Assembly (NCBI RefSeq): GCF_009917525.1
Contig: NZ_QZDU01000011.1
Span: 1-64,000 of the forward strand
Direction: 5' to 3'
DNA: 64,000 nt
Source: Acutalibacter sp. 1XD8-36
Lineage (GTDB): Bacteria; Bacillota; Clostridia; Oscillospirales; Acutalibacteraceae
A program made the translations under genes and the position numbers. Below, in pieces: positions 39,456-48,935 of the stretch; position 1 is the first letter of the stretch, and each line of letters opens with the position of its first letter. Below the pieces are notes generated by a model. The model ran no database searches. It had not been told where the DNA came from and saw only the letters and a program-made list of their open reading frames with translations.

Positions 39456-42056
39456 TTACTTTCCGTAATAGCACTTCTCGTAAATCGACTTTATCTCGCT
39501 CATCAGCGGGTAGCGGGGGTTGGCCCCGGTGCACTGGTCGTTAAAGGCGTTCTCCACCATCTCGTCCAGAGTGGCCTTGAAGCCGTCCTCGGTAACGCCG
39601 TAGTCCTTGATGGTCTTCTTAATGCCGATTATCTCCTTAAGCTTCTCCAGCTCGTTGATGAGGCTCTCCAGCAGCTCGTCGTCGTTGCTGCCCGCAAACC
39701 CGCAGGCCTTTGCAATCTCAGCATAGCGGGCCTTGGCGTGGGGGTACTGGTACTGGGAGAAGGTGCCCATCTTGGTGGGGACCTCGGCGGCGTTGTAGCG
39801 GATAACGTCGGTGAGAATTACCGCGTTGGCTACGCCGTGGGGCAGGTGGTGATATGCGCCCAGCTTATGGGCCATGGAGTGGTTGAGGCCCAGGAAGGCG
39901 TTTGCGAAGGCCATACCGGCAATGCAGCTGGCCTCGGCCATCTTCTCGCGGGCATAGGGGTCGTTGGCGCCGTTCTCATAGGCGGAGGGCAGGTACTTGA
40001 AGACCAGCTTTATGGCTTCAAGGGCCAGGCCGTCGGTGAAGGGAGAGGCCATGATGGACACGTAAGCCTCAATAGCATGGGTCATAGCGTCGATACCGGA
40101 GGCGCTGGTAAGGCCCTTGGGCTGGTTCATCATGTTGTCAACGTCAACTATTGCCATGGTGGGCAGCAGCTCGTAGTCCGCAAGGGGCCACTTGGTGCCG
40201 GTCTTCTCGTCGGTAATAATGGCGAAGGGGGTAACTTCAGAGCCGGTGCCGGAGGAGGTGGGGATAGCCACCATCATGGCCTTCTCGCCCATCTTGGGGA
40301 AGCGGTAGATACGCTTGCGGATATCCATGAAGTCCATGGACATGGACTGGAAGTCGGCGTCCGGATGCTCGTAAAGGACCCACATGATTTTGGCAGCGTC
40401 CATGGGAGAGCCGCCGCCCAGAGCTATGATAACATCAGGCTGGAAGCTGTTTATCTGCTTCACACCCTCCAGGGCGCAGGCCAGGGTCGGGTCCGGGGCA
40501 ACGTCGGCAAAGACGGCATACTGGATGCCCAGCTCGTCCAGCTTGTCGGTAAGGGGCTTGGTGTAGCCGTTCTGATACAGGAAGGTATCGGTGACGATAA
40601 AGGCCTTCTTGCGGTGATAGTCGGTGCGTAGCTCCTCCAGGGCCACGGGCATACAGCCCTTCTTGAAGAACACCTTCTCAGGGGTGCGGAACCAGAGCAT
40701 ATTCTCTCTCCTCTCGGCAACGGTCTTGATATTGATAAGATGCTTAACGCCCACGTTCTCAGAGACGGAGTTGCCGCCCCAGGAGCCGCAGCCCAAGGTA
40801 AGGGAGGGCGCAAGCCTGAAGTTGTAGATATCGCCTATGCCGCCGAAGGAGGAGGGGGTGTTCACTACAATGCGGCAGGTCTTCATAGCCGCCTGGTGCT
40901 GTGCAAGGCGCTCAGTCTCAGAGGGATGGATATAGAGGGACGCGGTATGACCGTAGCCGCCGTCCTCAATAAGGCGCTCGGCCTTAGCTATGGCGTCCTC
41001 GAATGTCTTGGCCTTGTACATTGCAAGCACCGGGGACAGCTTCTCGTGGGCAAACTCCTCGGAGATGTCCACGCTCTCCACTTCGCCGATAAGAATCTTG
41101 GTGCTCTCGGGCACGGTCACCCCGGCAAGCTGGGCAATCTTGAAGGCGGACTGGCCCACTATCTTGGCGTTGAGAGCGCCGTTGATAATGATGGTCTTGC
41201 GCACCTTGTTGAGCTCGGCCTTTGTGAGGATATGGCAGCCGCGCTTTACAAACTCGGCCTTAACCGTATCGTAAAGGGGCTCCATGGTGATAACGGACTG
41301 CTCGGAAGCGCAAATCATGCCGTTATCAAAGGTCTTACTGTGAATAATGGAGTTGACAGCCATAACCGGGTCTGCGCTCTCATCTATAATTGCGGGCACG
41401 TTGCCGGCGCCAACGCCCAGGGCGGGTGTGCCGGAGGAGTACGCGGACTTCACCATGCCGGGGCCACCGGTGGCCAGGATAATATCCGCCTCAGCCATAA
41501 CAAGGTTTGTCAGCTCCAGAGAGGGCGCGTCTATCCAGCCGAAGAGCCCCTCGGGGGCGCCGGCCTTAACAGCGGCCTCCAGCACCACCTTCGCGGCGGC
41601 TATTGTGCACTTCTTGGCCCTGGGGTGGGGGCTGATGATGATGCCGTTGCGGGTCTTCAGTGCCAGGAGGGTCTTGAAGATTGCGGTGGAGGTGGGGTTG
41701 GTGGTGGGGATGACGGCGGCGATAACGCCGATGGGCTCGGCTATCTTGCGGATGCCGAAGGCCTTGTCCTCCTCGATGACCCCGCAGGTCTTGGTCTCCT
41801 TATAGGTATTGTAGATATACTCGGCAGCGTAGTGGTTCTTAATGACCTTGTCCTCCACAACGCCCATGCCGGTCTCCTCAACGGCCATCTTCGCCAGCGG
41901 GATACGCTGGAGGTTGGCTGCCATGGCCGCGGCGCGGAAAATCTCGTCCACCTGCTGCTGGGTAAAGGTGGCGTATTTCTTCTGGGCTTCGCGCACCCTG
42001 CCGAGCATTTTCTCAAAGGTTTCCACGTTTTCCACGATTTCAAAATTTGTTTCCAT
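39456..42056 (-). CDS. adhE: Bifunctional acetaldehyde-CoA/alcohol dehydrogenase AdhE
   Basis: An 866-residue fermentative enzyme that reduces acetyl-CoA to ethanol in two NADH steps. Residues 1-440 are the CoA-acylating aldehyde dehydrogenase (Cys in KTFDNGMICASEQSVI, with VGAGNVPAIIDESAD). Residues 450-866 are the iron-dependent alcohol dehydrogenase (GGGSPMDAAKIMWVLYEHP, metal His residues in LNHSMAHKLGAYHHLPHG). ATG 42056, with a GGGAGAG site, is the proper start; the frame stays open upstream into rex only by chance. It directly follows rex, its usual regulator. Confidence 0.96.
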   Translation of the reverse strand: METNFEIVENVETFEKMLGRVREAQKKYATFTQQQVDEIFRAAAMAANLQRIPLAKMAVEETGMGVVEDKVIKNHYAAEYIYNTYKETKTCGVIEEDKAFGIRKIAEPIGVIAAVIPTTNPTSTAIFKTLLALKTRNGIIISPHPRAKKCTIAAAKVVLEAAVKAGAPEGLFGWIDAPSLELTNLVMAEADIILATGGPGMVKSAYSSGTPALGVGAGNVPAIIDESADPVMAVNSIIHSKTFDNGMICASEQSVITMEPLYDTVKAEFVKRGCHILTKAELNKVRKTIIINGALNAKIVGQSAFKIAQLAGVTVPESTKILIGEVESVDISEEFAHEKLSPVLAMYKAKTFEDAIAKAERLIEDGGYGHTASLYIHPSETERLAQHQAAMKTCRIVVNTPSSFGGIGDIYNFRLAPSLTLGCGSWGGNSVSENVGVKHLINIKTVAERRENMLWFRTPEKVFFKKGCMPVALEELRTDYHRKKAFIVTDTFLYQNGYTKPLTDKLDELGIQYAVFADVAPDPTLACALEGVKQINSFQPDVIIALGGGSPMDAAKIMWVLYEHPDADFQSMSMDFMDIRKRIYRFPKMGEKAMMVAIPTSSGTGSEVTPFAIITDEKTGTKWPLADYELLPTMAIVDVDNMMNQPKGLTSASGIDAMTHAIEAYVSIMASPFTDGLALEAIKLVFKYLPSAYENGANDPYAREKMAEASCIAGMAFANAFLGLNHSMAHKLGAYHHLPHGVANAVILTDVIRYNAAEVPTKMGTFSQYQYPHAKARYAEIAKACGFAGSNDDELLESLINELEKLKEIIGIKKTIKDYGVTEDGFKATLDEMVENAFNDQCTGANPRYPLMSEIKSIYEKCYYGK

Positions 42057-42079
42057 GAAACTCTCCCATCCTTTGCTGT

Positions 42080-42727
42080 TTATTTTGTGCTGAAAACTTC
42101 TTTCAGGTGGTTGGAGAGCAGTGCCAGCGACACCGCCATGTTCTCGTTCTGCACGAGAATCCCCTCGGGTACCAAGAGGTGGGCGTTGGCAAAGTTCCAA
42201 ACCGCCAGAATGCCGCTGTCTATAAGCTGGTCGCACACCGCTTGCGCGTGCTCCCCTGGCACCGTGATTATACCGATGTGCACTCCCACCCTGCGGCAGA
42301 GCCCCGGGAGCTTATCCATAGACAGTATCTTCTTCCCCGCAACCTCCACGCCGTCAAGGCGCGGGTCCGAGTCGAAGGCCGCCAGGATATTCAGCCCATA
42401 CTGGGGAAAGCCGCCATAGGCCATCAGCGCCTGCCCAAGCTTTCCCGCGCCTACCAAAACCGCGTCCTGGCTGTTGTCATAGCCTAGAAACCTCTCAAGC
42501 TCCTTTATAAGCTCCGAGCGCACATATCCAACTCTCGGGCGCCCGGAGGAGCTCACAGAGGCCAGGTCCTTTCGCACCACTACGTCGTTCAGGCCCAGGG
42601 CCTCGGCTATCATTGTAGCCGAAACGTGCTTTTTCGAGCCCTTCCCCGGGCCGCGCAGGTAGTTAAGGTAGGCGGGAAGCCGCTGCAGGGTCTGCTTTGA
42701 GACACATCGGTCCGACATCATCATCAC
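42080..42727 (-). CDS. rex: Redox-sensing transcriptional repressor Rex
   Basis: A 215-residue repressor that senses the NADH/NAD+ ratio. The winged-helix DNA-binding domain is at about 15-75 (SATMIAEALGLNDVVVRKDLASVSSSGRPRVGY). A Rossmann domain starts at VLVGAGKLGQALMAYGGF, and a C-terminal swapped helix follows. It lies 23 bases upstream of adhE in the same direction, so it probably controls its own operon. The start codon has AGAGGTG upstream. I did not find a clear TTGTTAA-N4-TTAACAA operator. Confidence 0.94.
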   Translation of the reverse strand: MMMMSDRCVSKQTLQRLPAYLNYLRGPGKGSKKHVSATMIAEALGLNDVVVRKDLASVSSSGRPRVGYVRSELIKELERFLGYDNSQDAVLVGAGKLGQALMAYGGFPQYGLNILAAFDSDPRLDGVEVAGKKILSMDKLPGLCRRVGVHIGIITVPGEHAQAVCDQLIDSGILAVWNFANAHLLVPEGILVQNENMAVSLALLSNHLKEVFSTK

Positions 42728-42802
42728 CTCTTTTCCATGCAGTCTTTATGCGGGAACTTTTACTGCCTATATAATAGCATACTTTTATCGAAAATGGAAG
42801 CA

Positions 42803-42846
42803 AAAAAATCCGTTATCGATAAAAAATTATCGATAACGGATTTTTG
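42803..42846. terminator. Bidirectional terminator between the MATE gene and rex
   Basis: A 17-bp stem built on aaaaatccgttatcgat with a short A/T loop and T-runs on both strands. It separates the MATE gene from rex, which is transcribed in the same direction. Confidence 0.9.
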
Positions 42847-42872
42847 CTTTATTGTGCACAATAGTTAATGTG

Positions 42873-44234
42873 TCATGCTATCTCTAAAACCGTATTTGGG
42901 ACTTTATTAGCTGCCGCCGACTTTTTCGCCCAGTTCATGCAGAGCCACGCGCCTATGGCTGTTGAGATAAGGTCGGAGACCGCCCCGGCAAAGACCAGGC
43001 CCGTGAAGCCGCCCAGCGCCTCGCTTATGAACAACACCGGCACAAACACCAGGCCCTTACTCAATAGTGAGGTAATAGTTGCGTAGCTCACCTTGCCGGT
43101 GCCCTGGAGGTAGGAGGAGCAGAGCTGGTATATGCCGCCCACAGGCGCGGCTATGAGGGAGAGCATTATGAAGCGCCCAGCCTCAAGGACCTGTGGGTCC
43201 CTAATAAAGGCGTTCATGAAGGCGTCCCGCCCAAGGAGGAAGCCCGCCCCCAAGACAGCGCTTACAATAGCCGAGGCCCCGCCGGTCACAAGGGTTATCC
43301 TGCCAAGGCGCCTGCGGTCCCCCATCCCGAAGGCGTAGGAGATAACCGGCTGCATACCCATGCACACGCCCATGGCTATCATTCCCACCAGCATACCGGC
43401 CTTGCCCGCAACGCCGTTTGCCGCAACCGCTATATTGCCGTATTTCACAAGGAGCTGGTTTGAGAACATACTTGAAAAACACATAAGCACAGTTCCAAGG
43501 GCCATGGGCACGCCAAGGCTTATTACTCTCAGGGAGATTTCCCTTTTAAGGCTCAGGTATTTTGGAGAGATGGTGAAACAGTCCGACTTTTTCACATGCC
43601 TATAGACAAGAATACTGGTGGCTACGTTGCCGATAACCGTGGCCCAGGCCGCGCCCGCTATGCCCATGCCCAGGACTGATATAAACAGTGGATCCAGCAG
43701 GATGTTTATGAATGTACCGGCGAGAGCTATAAGCATAGTCTTTGCGGAAGAGCCGTCGGCCCTGATAGCATTGCCAAGACCTCCGCCCAGCATGGTAAAT
43801 GGCACGCCGAGTATTATAATGGACAGGTAGGTACGGGCGAAGCCCGCGGTTTCACTGTTGGCTCCCATCATTGCAAGCAGCGGGTCCATAAACACAAGCA
43901 TTGCCGCCGCAAGCACAAGGCCGGTTATCACTGAGCCCCAGGCGCAGAAGGCGCTGTAATATTTCGCCTTCTCCCTGTCGCCCTGCCCTAGGGCCATAGC
44001 TATAGCCGTACAGCTGCCAGCGCCGAAAAGGGTGCCGACGCCCTGGAATATGTTGAACGCCGGGCCAGAAAGGGACAATGCGGCAACCTGCATGGCGTCG
44101 CCGCCCTGGCCTATAAAGAACACGTCGGCCATATTGTAGAGCACCTGGACTATCATCACCACTATGGTGGGCAGGCCCATTGTGAACAGCAGCTTTATCG
44201 GGGAGGCTTCCCGCATCATTTTCTCGTTTTTCAT
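42873..44234 (-). CDS. MATE family efflux transporter
   Basis: A 453-residue membrane protein with twelve hydrophobic segments in two similar halves. It starts with PIKLLFTMGLPTIVVMIVQVLYNMADVFFIGQ, the standard MATE opening, and repeats a VPMALGTVLMCFSSMFSNQLL block in the second half. Members export drugs or metabolites with Na+ or H+. A TetR gene is divergent at 44349, and direct repeats lie in the shared promoter region, so local control is likely. The specificity is unknown. Confidence 0.93.
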   Translation of the reverse strand: MKNEKMMREASPIKLLFTMGLPTIVVMIVQVLYNMADVFFIGQGGDAMQVAALSLSGPAFNIFQGVGTLFGAGSCTAIAMALGQGDREKAKYYSAFCAWGSVITGLVLAAAMLVFMDPLLAMMGANSETAGFARTYLSIIILGVPFTMLGGGLGNAIRADGSSAKTMLIALAGTFINILLDPLFISVLGMGIAGAAWATVIGNVATSILVYRHVKKSDCFTISPKYLSLKREISLRVISLGVPMALGTVLMCFSSMFSNQLLVKYGNIAVAANGVAGKAGMLVGMIAMGVCMGMQPVISYAFGMGDRRRLGRITLVTGGASAIVSAVLGAGFLLGRDAFMNAFIRDPQVLEAGRFIMLSLIAAPVGGIYQLCSSYLQGTGKVSYATITSLLSKGLVFVPVLFISEALGGFTGLVFAGAVSDLISTAIGAWLCMNWAKKSAAANKVPNTVLEIA

Positions 44235-44263
44235 GTGATTTTCTCCTTTCGCCAGCTTGAATT

Positions 44264-44330
44264 TCTGTTATGACTATAGTATAATACCGACAAGTGTTGT
44301 TTTCAACCGTCAATTTTTATACAAGTGTTG
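44264..44330. promoter_or_regulatory. Divergent MATE/TetR control region with direct repeats
   Basis: The ten bases acaagtgttg occur at 44290-44299 and 44321-44330. One copy lies within the MATE promoter (minus strand TTGAAA-17-TATACT). The other overlaps a plus-strand TACAAG -10 with TTGTTT 17 bases upstream. They are good candidates for operators of the TetR protein. Confidence 0.6.
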
Positions 44331-44348
44331 CATTAAAGGAGTTTCTCT

Positions 44349-44933
44349 ATGAATACGAAAAATAATAAGCGCTCCCAGAACACCGACGAGGCCATTATAA
44401 GGGCGGCCTTCGAGTCAATGCTTCTGGGAGGCAAGCAGATAAGCAAGATAACCGTGAGGGAGATATGCGAAAAAGCCGGCATAAACCGCTCCACCTTTTA
44501 TGCCCACTACACGGACGTATACGATTTATTCGAGCGGGTCGAGCTGAAGATGGCTGAAATGTGCGGCGAGCGGATGCTGGGCAGTGGATATGACGGCTTT
44601 CATGGAATGCTGGAGCGGGTGTTTGAATTTATACTGGAGTATAAGGAGTTTTACCAGATATATTACAGCGAGGTCAACAAGGTCACACACCTCATACAGG
44701 TAATGACGTCACCTTTCAAGGACAGAATCGCTAATATCTCCTCTCTGGACATGGGCTCTGGCATTGACGGCGAAGCCATGTACCACTTCAACTTCTTAAA
44801 CGCGGGAATCAGCTCAATGATAGCCTATTGGCTGGAGCGCAACTGCAGGGAGACCCCGGCGGAGATGGTGGATATGGTGGTGCGCCAGTATAACGGAAGC
44901 TCGTTGGTTTGCAGGTGGATGGGGCTGGAGTAG
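44349..44933 (+). CDS. TetR/AcrR family regulator, probable MATE repressor
   Basis: A 194-residue regulator. The HTH is KITVREICEKAGINRSTFYAHYTDVYDLFERVE (about 32-64), followed by an all-helical ligand domain of the TetR_C-type seen with this HTH in Clostridia (EYKEFYQIYYSEVN). It is divergent from the MATE gene with shared repeats between, which suggests that it represses the pump and itself. AAAGGAG precedes ATG 44349. Confidence 0.88.
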   Translation: MNTKNNKRSQNTDEAIIRAAFESMLLGGKQISKITVREICEKAGINRSTFYAHYTDVYDLFERVELKMAEMCGERMLGSGYDGFHGMLERVFEFILEYKEFYQIYYSEVNKVTHLIQVMTSPFKDRIANISSLDMGSGIDGEAMYHFNFLNAGISSMIAYWLERNCRETPAEMVDMVVRQYNGSSLVCRWMGLE

Positions 44934-45099
44934 CTTGTGCTGCGGCGTCCAGCGATTGCGGTGGAGATGCTGCGGGCGCATGTTGGGTATAACATTTTAA
45001 GCTGCTCGGTCATACACAGCATAATGGCCGCAAAGATAAGCAGATACTAAGGGTACAGGCTTATGCTGATATGCCGGGCTAACAGTCCACGCAGACAAC

Positions 45100-47070
45100 T
45101 TACCTGCCGCCCAACAGCTCTATCGGCTCGGCTTTCAAGTTATTCCTTACCATCACCATGGCCAGCAGGAAAATAACCAGAACCAGTCCCCCGGGGACTG
45201 CACATATGATTGGCATAAGCGGCGGCTGGGCCACATCGCTCTCCATGAACTCCACCGTCTGGCTCCACTTGCTTGTCCAATCGCTGTACTGGGTGCTATA
45301 GACCGAGTATATGCCTTCCTCGTTTTCATTGCTCTTTAAATCTGACCGGCCTATCATGGCCAGCCCCAGGCCGGTCCCAAGTACGGCGCCTGCCAGAGCA
45401 AGCACAAGTATGCCCGACACCAGCGATATATAGCACTGCCGTCTGCTCATTCCCAGGCCGCGCTCAATGGCGGTACGGCGGGTCTCCTTGGCAATAAAGA
45501 AGTACAGCAGGAAAATGATTACCGCCAGCAGGGCCGCGCCGCCTATACCACAGAGAAGAACAGCTGCGACCCGTGTACGCTTCAGCGAGGGCATGATGAC
45601 CTCATAGCCGTTGTCGTCGTAGGTAATGTCCAGCATCTCCGCCTGGGGAACAGCCTCCCGCAGCTTTTTATCAAACTCGGCTATGCTGCCATTAGGTATT
45701 TTAAAGGATACATTGGTGCTTCTAAGTGGGCCGCTGTAGGCCAGGTTGACATCCGGCGCGGTCACTGAATTTGCGGGGATAATGATGGTGCTTGTGGTCA
45801 GCTCCACCTCACTGGTGCCGAAGAAGCTCTTGTCTTTGATATAGTAGGTACCCACCACCTCATAATCACCGGTGAAGAAATGGGAGTATTGTTCGCCATT
45901 TTTGTCAAAAAAACTGTAGGGCTGGAAGAAGCTGCTTGAGTCGGCTGAGTTAAACTTGCTGAGCGGATAATCACGCAAGGTAACAGACAGAGGGAGCGTC
46001 AGAATAGAATCACCGGCTGCAAACTTGTTGCCATAAGTCCATCCATCCGGAATGAGACATACCTTTGCCCCGCTGCTAAATTCCTCCTGGGTAATGGAAC
46101 GCCCCGTCATAATCTGAATATTCCCGGAATGGAACGAGGGAAGGAGGTCCAAGTCGTTTACAGCAATGATAGGGTAATAAAGACATTCATCCAGCAAAAG
46201 CCCGGCCCATTCCTCCCACCGGTCCATTGAAAAGTCCTTATCCTCCTCATTTTGGAACTGGACTTGCATACCTGAAAGGTCTGCGGGAGAGCCCCCTTCT
46301 TCATGGTTTATCACCCAGGCGCCCTCCGGAGTCTGCCAAAAATGATGGAAATTCGGAATAACGCCGTCTTTGATAGGGGTACCATCCACGCCATACTCCG
46401 ATGAATACGGTATACCCATTGGCACATATTCTATGGTGTCATGCTTTGCACAGAGCTCAGCCTTCATACAGGCCATATACTTCTTGCCCTTCTCAAGGCC
46501 GGCGGTCCCGGCAGAATGGTGCGGGCAGAAATTGATTTCCTGACCGCTGTGAAGGGAGCCAAACAGAACCCTGCCTGTCCGGGCCTGCACAGGCTGCCCG
46601 TCCAGGCTGTCGTATAATGGTATGATTTCAGCCACTATGGTGGAATTTTGGCGGAGGCCTCCCCATTGGGAGGCGCCTGTACTGAGGTGCCTTATTCCCT
46701 TATTTGCGGTACTTTTGTTATAGAAAGACGGGGACGCAATATAGCATACGCGGTTTTCGGGCGGAACGATGTAGTTTGCACCCTCAAAATCCAGCATGTC
46801 CAAAGTCACCAGCTCGTCGTAAAAATCATAGCTGGCGGTGTCAATACTATCACAGCCGTTCTCAGAAACTACGGTCTCTGTGGAAGACGGCAGCTGGCTA
46901 ACCATACCAATGGTGGTAAATGTATCCTCAACCTGATTTATGCGCATATTGGTTTTTATAAACAATACGGAGCCGAAAACCAGCAGCGTTGTGGACGCAG
47001 CCAGAAGAAGAATGAAGAGAAGGGCTTTTAAGGGCGTGCGAAACAACTGCTTGATACTCAATAAAAACAT
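45100..47070 (-). CDS. FtsX-like permease (656 residues)
   Basis: A membrane protein with an N-terminal helix (about 15-35), a very large extracytoplasmic domain (about 40-515) and three C-terminal helices (VAAVLLCGIGGAALLAVIIFLLY, VSGILVLALAGAVLGTGLGLAMI, VPGGLVLVIFLLAMVMV), i.e. one FtsX core. It starts 14 bases after the next permease gene, in the same direction, so the pair forms a heteromer. No ABC ATPase lies next to them in the window; the partner must be elsewhere or lost. AAGGCGG precedes the start. Confidence 0.8.
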   Translation of the reverse strand: MFLLSIKQLFRTPLKALLFILLLAASTTLLVFGSVLFIKTNMRINQVEDTFTTIGMVSQLPSSTETVVSENGCDSIDTASYDFYDELVTLDMLDFEGANYIVPPENRVCYIASPSFYNKSTANKGIRHLSTGASQWGGLRQNSTIVAEIIPLYDSLDGQPVQARTGRVLFGSLHSGQEINFCPHHSAGTAGLEKGKKYMACMKAELCAKHDTIEYVPMGIPYSSEYGVDGTPIKDGVIPNFHHFWQTPEGAWVINHEEGGSPADLSGMQVQFQNEEDKDFSMDRWEEWAGLLLDECLYYPIIAVNDLDLLPSFHSGNIQIMTGRSITQEEFSSGAKVCLIPDGWTYGNKFAAGDSILTLPLSVTLRDYPLSKFNSADSSSFFQPYSFFDKNGEQYSHFFTGDYEVVGTYYIKDKSFFGTSEVELTTSTIIIPANSVTAPDVNLAYSGPLRSTNVSFKIPNGSIAEFDKKLREAVPQAEMLDITYDDNGYEVIMPSLKRTRVAAVLLCGIGGAALLAVIIFLLYFFIAKETRRTAIERGLGMSRRQCYISLVSGILVLALAGAVLGTGLGLAMIGRSDLKSNENEEGIYSVYSTQYSDWTSKWSQTVEFMESDVAQPPLMPIICAVPGGLVLVIFLLAMVMVRNNLKAEPIELLGGR

Positions 47071-47084
47071 TTTCTTACCGCCTT

Positions 47085-48332
47085 TTAGTCAGTCTTAGTA
47101 AGAAGTGCAAGCGTGTCGAAACGGAACAGGAACAGAAGGGCAAGGGCAGTACCTGTCGCGGCGCAGAGCATAAATGTACACATAATGGTACCAGCAAGAG
47201 TGGGCGCCATACCTACGATAAGCCCTATTACTGAAAGCGCTAAAAAACATCCCAGTGCCTGAACAATTAACGTACTAAAGAAAGGCGCAGCAGCATTCAA
47301 AAGCTTTTGCCGGCCCAAAGAGCTTGCGATGGCAATATCCCGCCTATAGCTGCGCAGGGACAGAAAGGTGATAAGCGCTATAATAGTCACCACCACCCCA
47401 AAAAACGGAAGCTGGAAGGAACTATATGTGGCTAAATTCTCAATTAGTTCACTGGAATTTTTAATATACATTTCGTCATCGACGGAAAGCGTATCTCCAA
47501 TCAAAAGACTGCTGTCCCTCCTGCGTATGGGGCTCATTTCATATATGCCCCTTTCGTTCATCCCGGCTTTGAATTTGTTCAATTCCCTGGGGCTTTTTAT
47601 GTACGCGCTGGCGGAATCATAATAGAATTTGACCGGTTTGCCCTCGCTGTCTGTGGCGGCCTCGGTAACGCTTCGAAGCCACCCAATTGGGGCACAGGCG
47701 TTCCAGCCGCCCTGCATTTTTGTATACTGGGCTTCATAGAGCGCCACGACCGTTATATGCGGGCTTGCAACCTCTATGAGCTTCCCTGCTTCGCCTACGT
47801 CACTTTCCTCACGACTGATGACGCAGACGTCCGCTATTATGTCGCTGCCCAGCTCTATTCCGTGCTCTTTGGCAAAGGAGCTCTCTACAGCGCAGACAGG
47901 GCTGTCCGCCAGCAGGAACCCTTCGTCCCAGCCGTCCAGATAAGTAAAGCCTTCCGGCTCAAGGCTGTCCATGGCGGATATGGCATTGGCGGCGTGCACG
48001 TGCATGGCCCCGCCATCCGGCTTACCGTCCACCGACTGCAATGAGAAGGAGAAGGCAGAGGTGCACAGCACGTCCCGGACATCCTGGGCAGCCAGAGCAT
48101 CAAAGGTTTCAGTTGAAATACGCAGGTTGCGGTGTGCCGAGCCGTCTGGAGTAATAATGCGCGCCTGAACCGGCATTTGCACAGAGAGCTCGTCCAGGGC
48201 CTGCTGCGTAACCTGGATGTTTCGCAGGTAGAAAGCTATGCTGCACACCAGCAGCGCGGCCAGACATGCGGTTATGAGCGTGCGGGCAGGGGTACGTAGC
48301 AGGTTGCGTTTGATTTCCAGGAGAAGCAGCAT
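47085..48332 (-). CDS. FtsX-like permease (415 residues)
   Basis: A membrane protein with an N-terminal helix after LEIKRNLLRTPARTLITACLAALLV, an outside domain with scattered acidic residues and three C-terminal helices (PFFGVVVTIIALITFLSL and two more). It is the first gene of a two-permease operon. ATG 48332 is preferred because GGAAGTGA lies upstream; in-frame ATGs up to 48392 overlap the promoter leader. A TTGACT-17-TATACT promoter lies 42 bases upstream of the chosen start. Confidence 0.75.
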   Translation of the reverse strand: MLLLLEIKRNLLRTPARTLITACLAALLVCSIAFYLRNIQVTQQALDELSVQMPVQARIITPDGSAHRNLRISTETFDALAAQDVRDVLCTSAFSFSLQSVDGKPDGGAMHVHAANAISAMDSLEPEGFTYLDGWDEGFLLADSPVCAVESSFAKEHGIELGSDIIADVCVISREESDVGEAGKLIEVASPHITVVALYEAQYTKMQGGWNACAPIGWLRSVTEAATDSEGKPVKFYYDSASAYIKSPRELNKFKAGMNERGIYEMSPIRRRDSSLLIGDTLSVDDEMYIKNSSELIENLATYSSFQLPFFGVVVTIIALITFLSLRSYRRDIAIASSLGRQKLLNAAAPFFSTLIVQALGCFLALSVIGLIVGMAPTLAGTIMCTFMLCAATGTALALLFLFRFDTLALLTKTD

Positions 48333-48373
48333 TTTAGTCACTTCCATTTTGGCGATTTCTTTATAATATATTA

Positions 48374-48402
48374 AGTATATGCTATGATTCAATGGAAGTC
48401 AA
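48374..48402 (-). promoter_or_regulatory. Promoter of the FtsX-like pair
   Basis: On the minus strand TTGACT (complement of 48397-48402) and TATACT (complement of 48374-48379) are 17 bases apart. Confidence 0.75.
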
Positions 48403-48935
48403 GTGAATTGCGGTTAGTGTGGGAACCTCTGCTTACAAGAAGCAAATCCGTCTGGAACAGGTGAAACGAGAAGGCTATACCATATCCTATGTTTGGCTGC
48501 TGCAAGGACAGAAACGAAGAAAAATACTCTCCCCTTACCGACCCGGCTTTAGAGTTGAGCGAAGTACTCTGCGGCAATCGCAATTCTTCCTGGAGAGCAG
48601 CGCACAGTGAAGGTGATACGGAAGCATGGTACACTTCGACTCAAGTCAGTGAAATTCGTATATGCTGACGAGGAATAGATGGAAACCTAATGTTCTTTCA
48701 ACGCAAGTCTTCAATAACAGAGGGTTCAGATAGAAAATCATAACCACCCATAAAACAGGTGGTTATGATTTTAGCCATTTTTGAGAGGGATTAACCAATC
48801 AACTTAATACTATGCCGGAACTAGCTAAATTAAGAACCGCATATATCTAACTTGCTTATTATTACACATGGGCACAACTCCGCAGTCGCGTGTGGGTCAA
48901 GCGACAGAGCATCACATAAAAAATTTTCATATTTA
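48403..48935. other. Gene-free stretch with remnants and a terminator hairpin
   Basis: No intact gene is visible. Between 48420 and 48680 several short frames are open on the plus strand in different phases, suggesting a decayed gene, but I could not identify it. A strong hairpin at 48734-48772 (aaaatcataaccacc with its complement) ends with TTTT and could terminate transcription. Base composition falls here and stays lower to the right. Confidence 0.5.
48734..48772. terminator. Terminator hairpin
   Basis: A 15-bp perfect stem with a nine-base loop and A/T arms. No intact gene ends beside it. Confidence 0.7.

Noticed and set aside
40740-42419. Long plus-strand open frame opposite adhE
   Set aside because: It is the complement of a strongly supported gene, Gly/Leu/His-rich with no motif or ribosome site, and arises from GC-biased codon use.
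42845-42866. Rex operator near ttgtgcacaatagttaa
   Set aside because: Only a short palindrome; it lacks the TTGTTAA-N4-TTAACAA form and lies upstream of the terminator rather than at the rex promoter.
48420-48680. Plus-strand ORFs as a new gene
   Set aside because: Several short frames in different phases, no start with ribosome site and no family resemblance; treated as a remnant.
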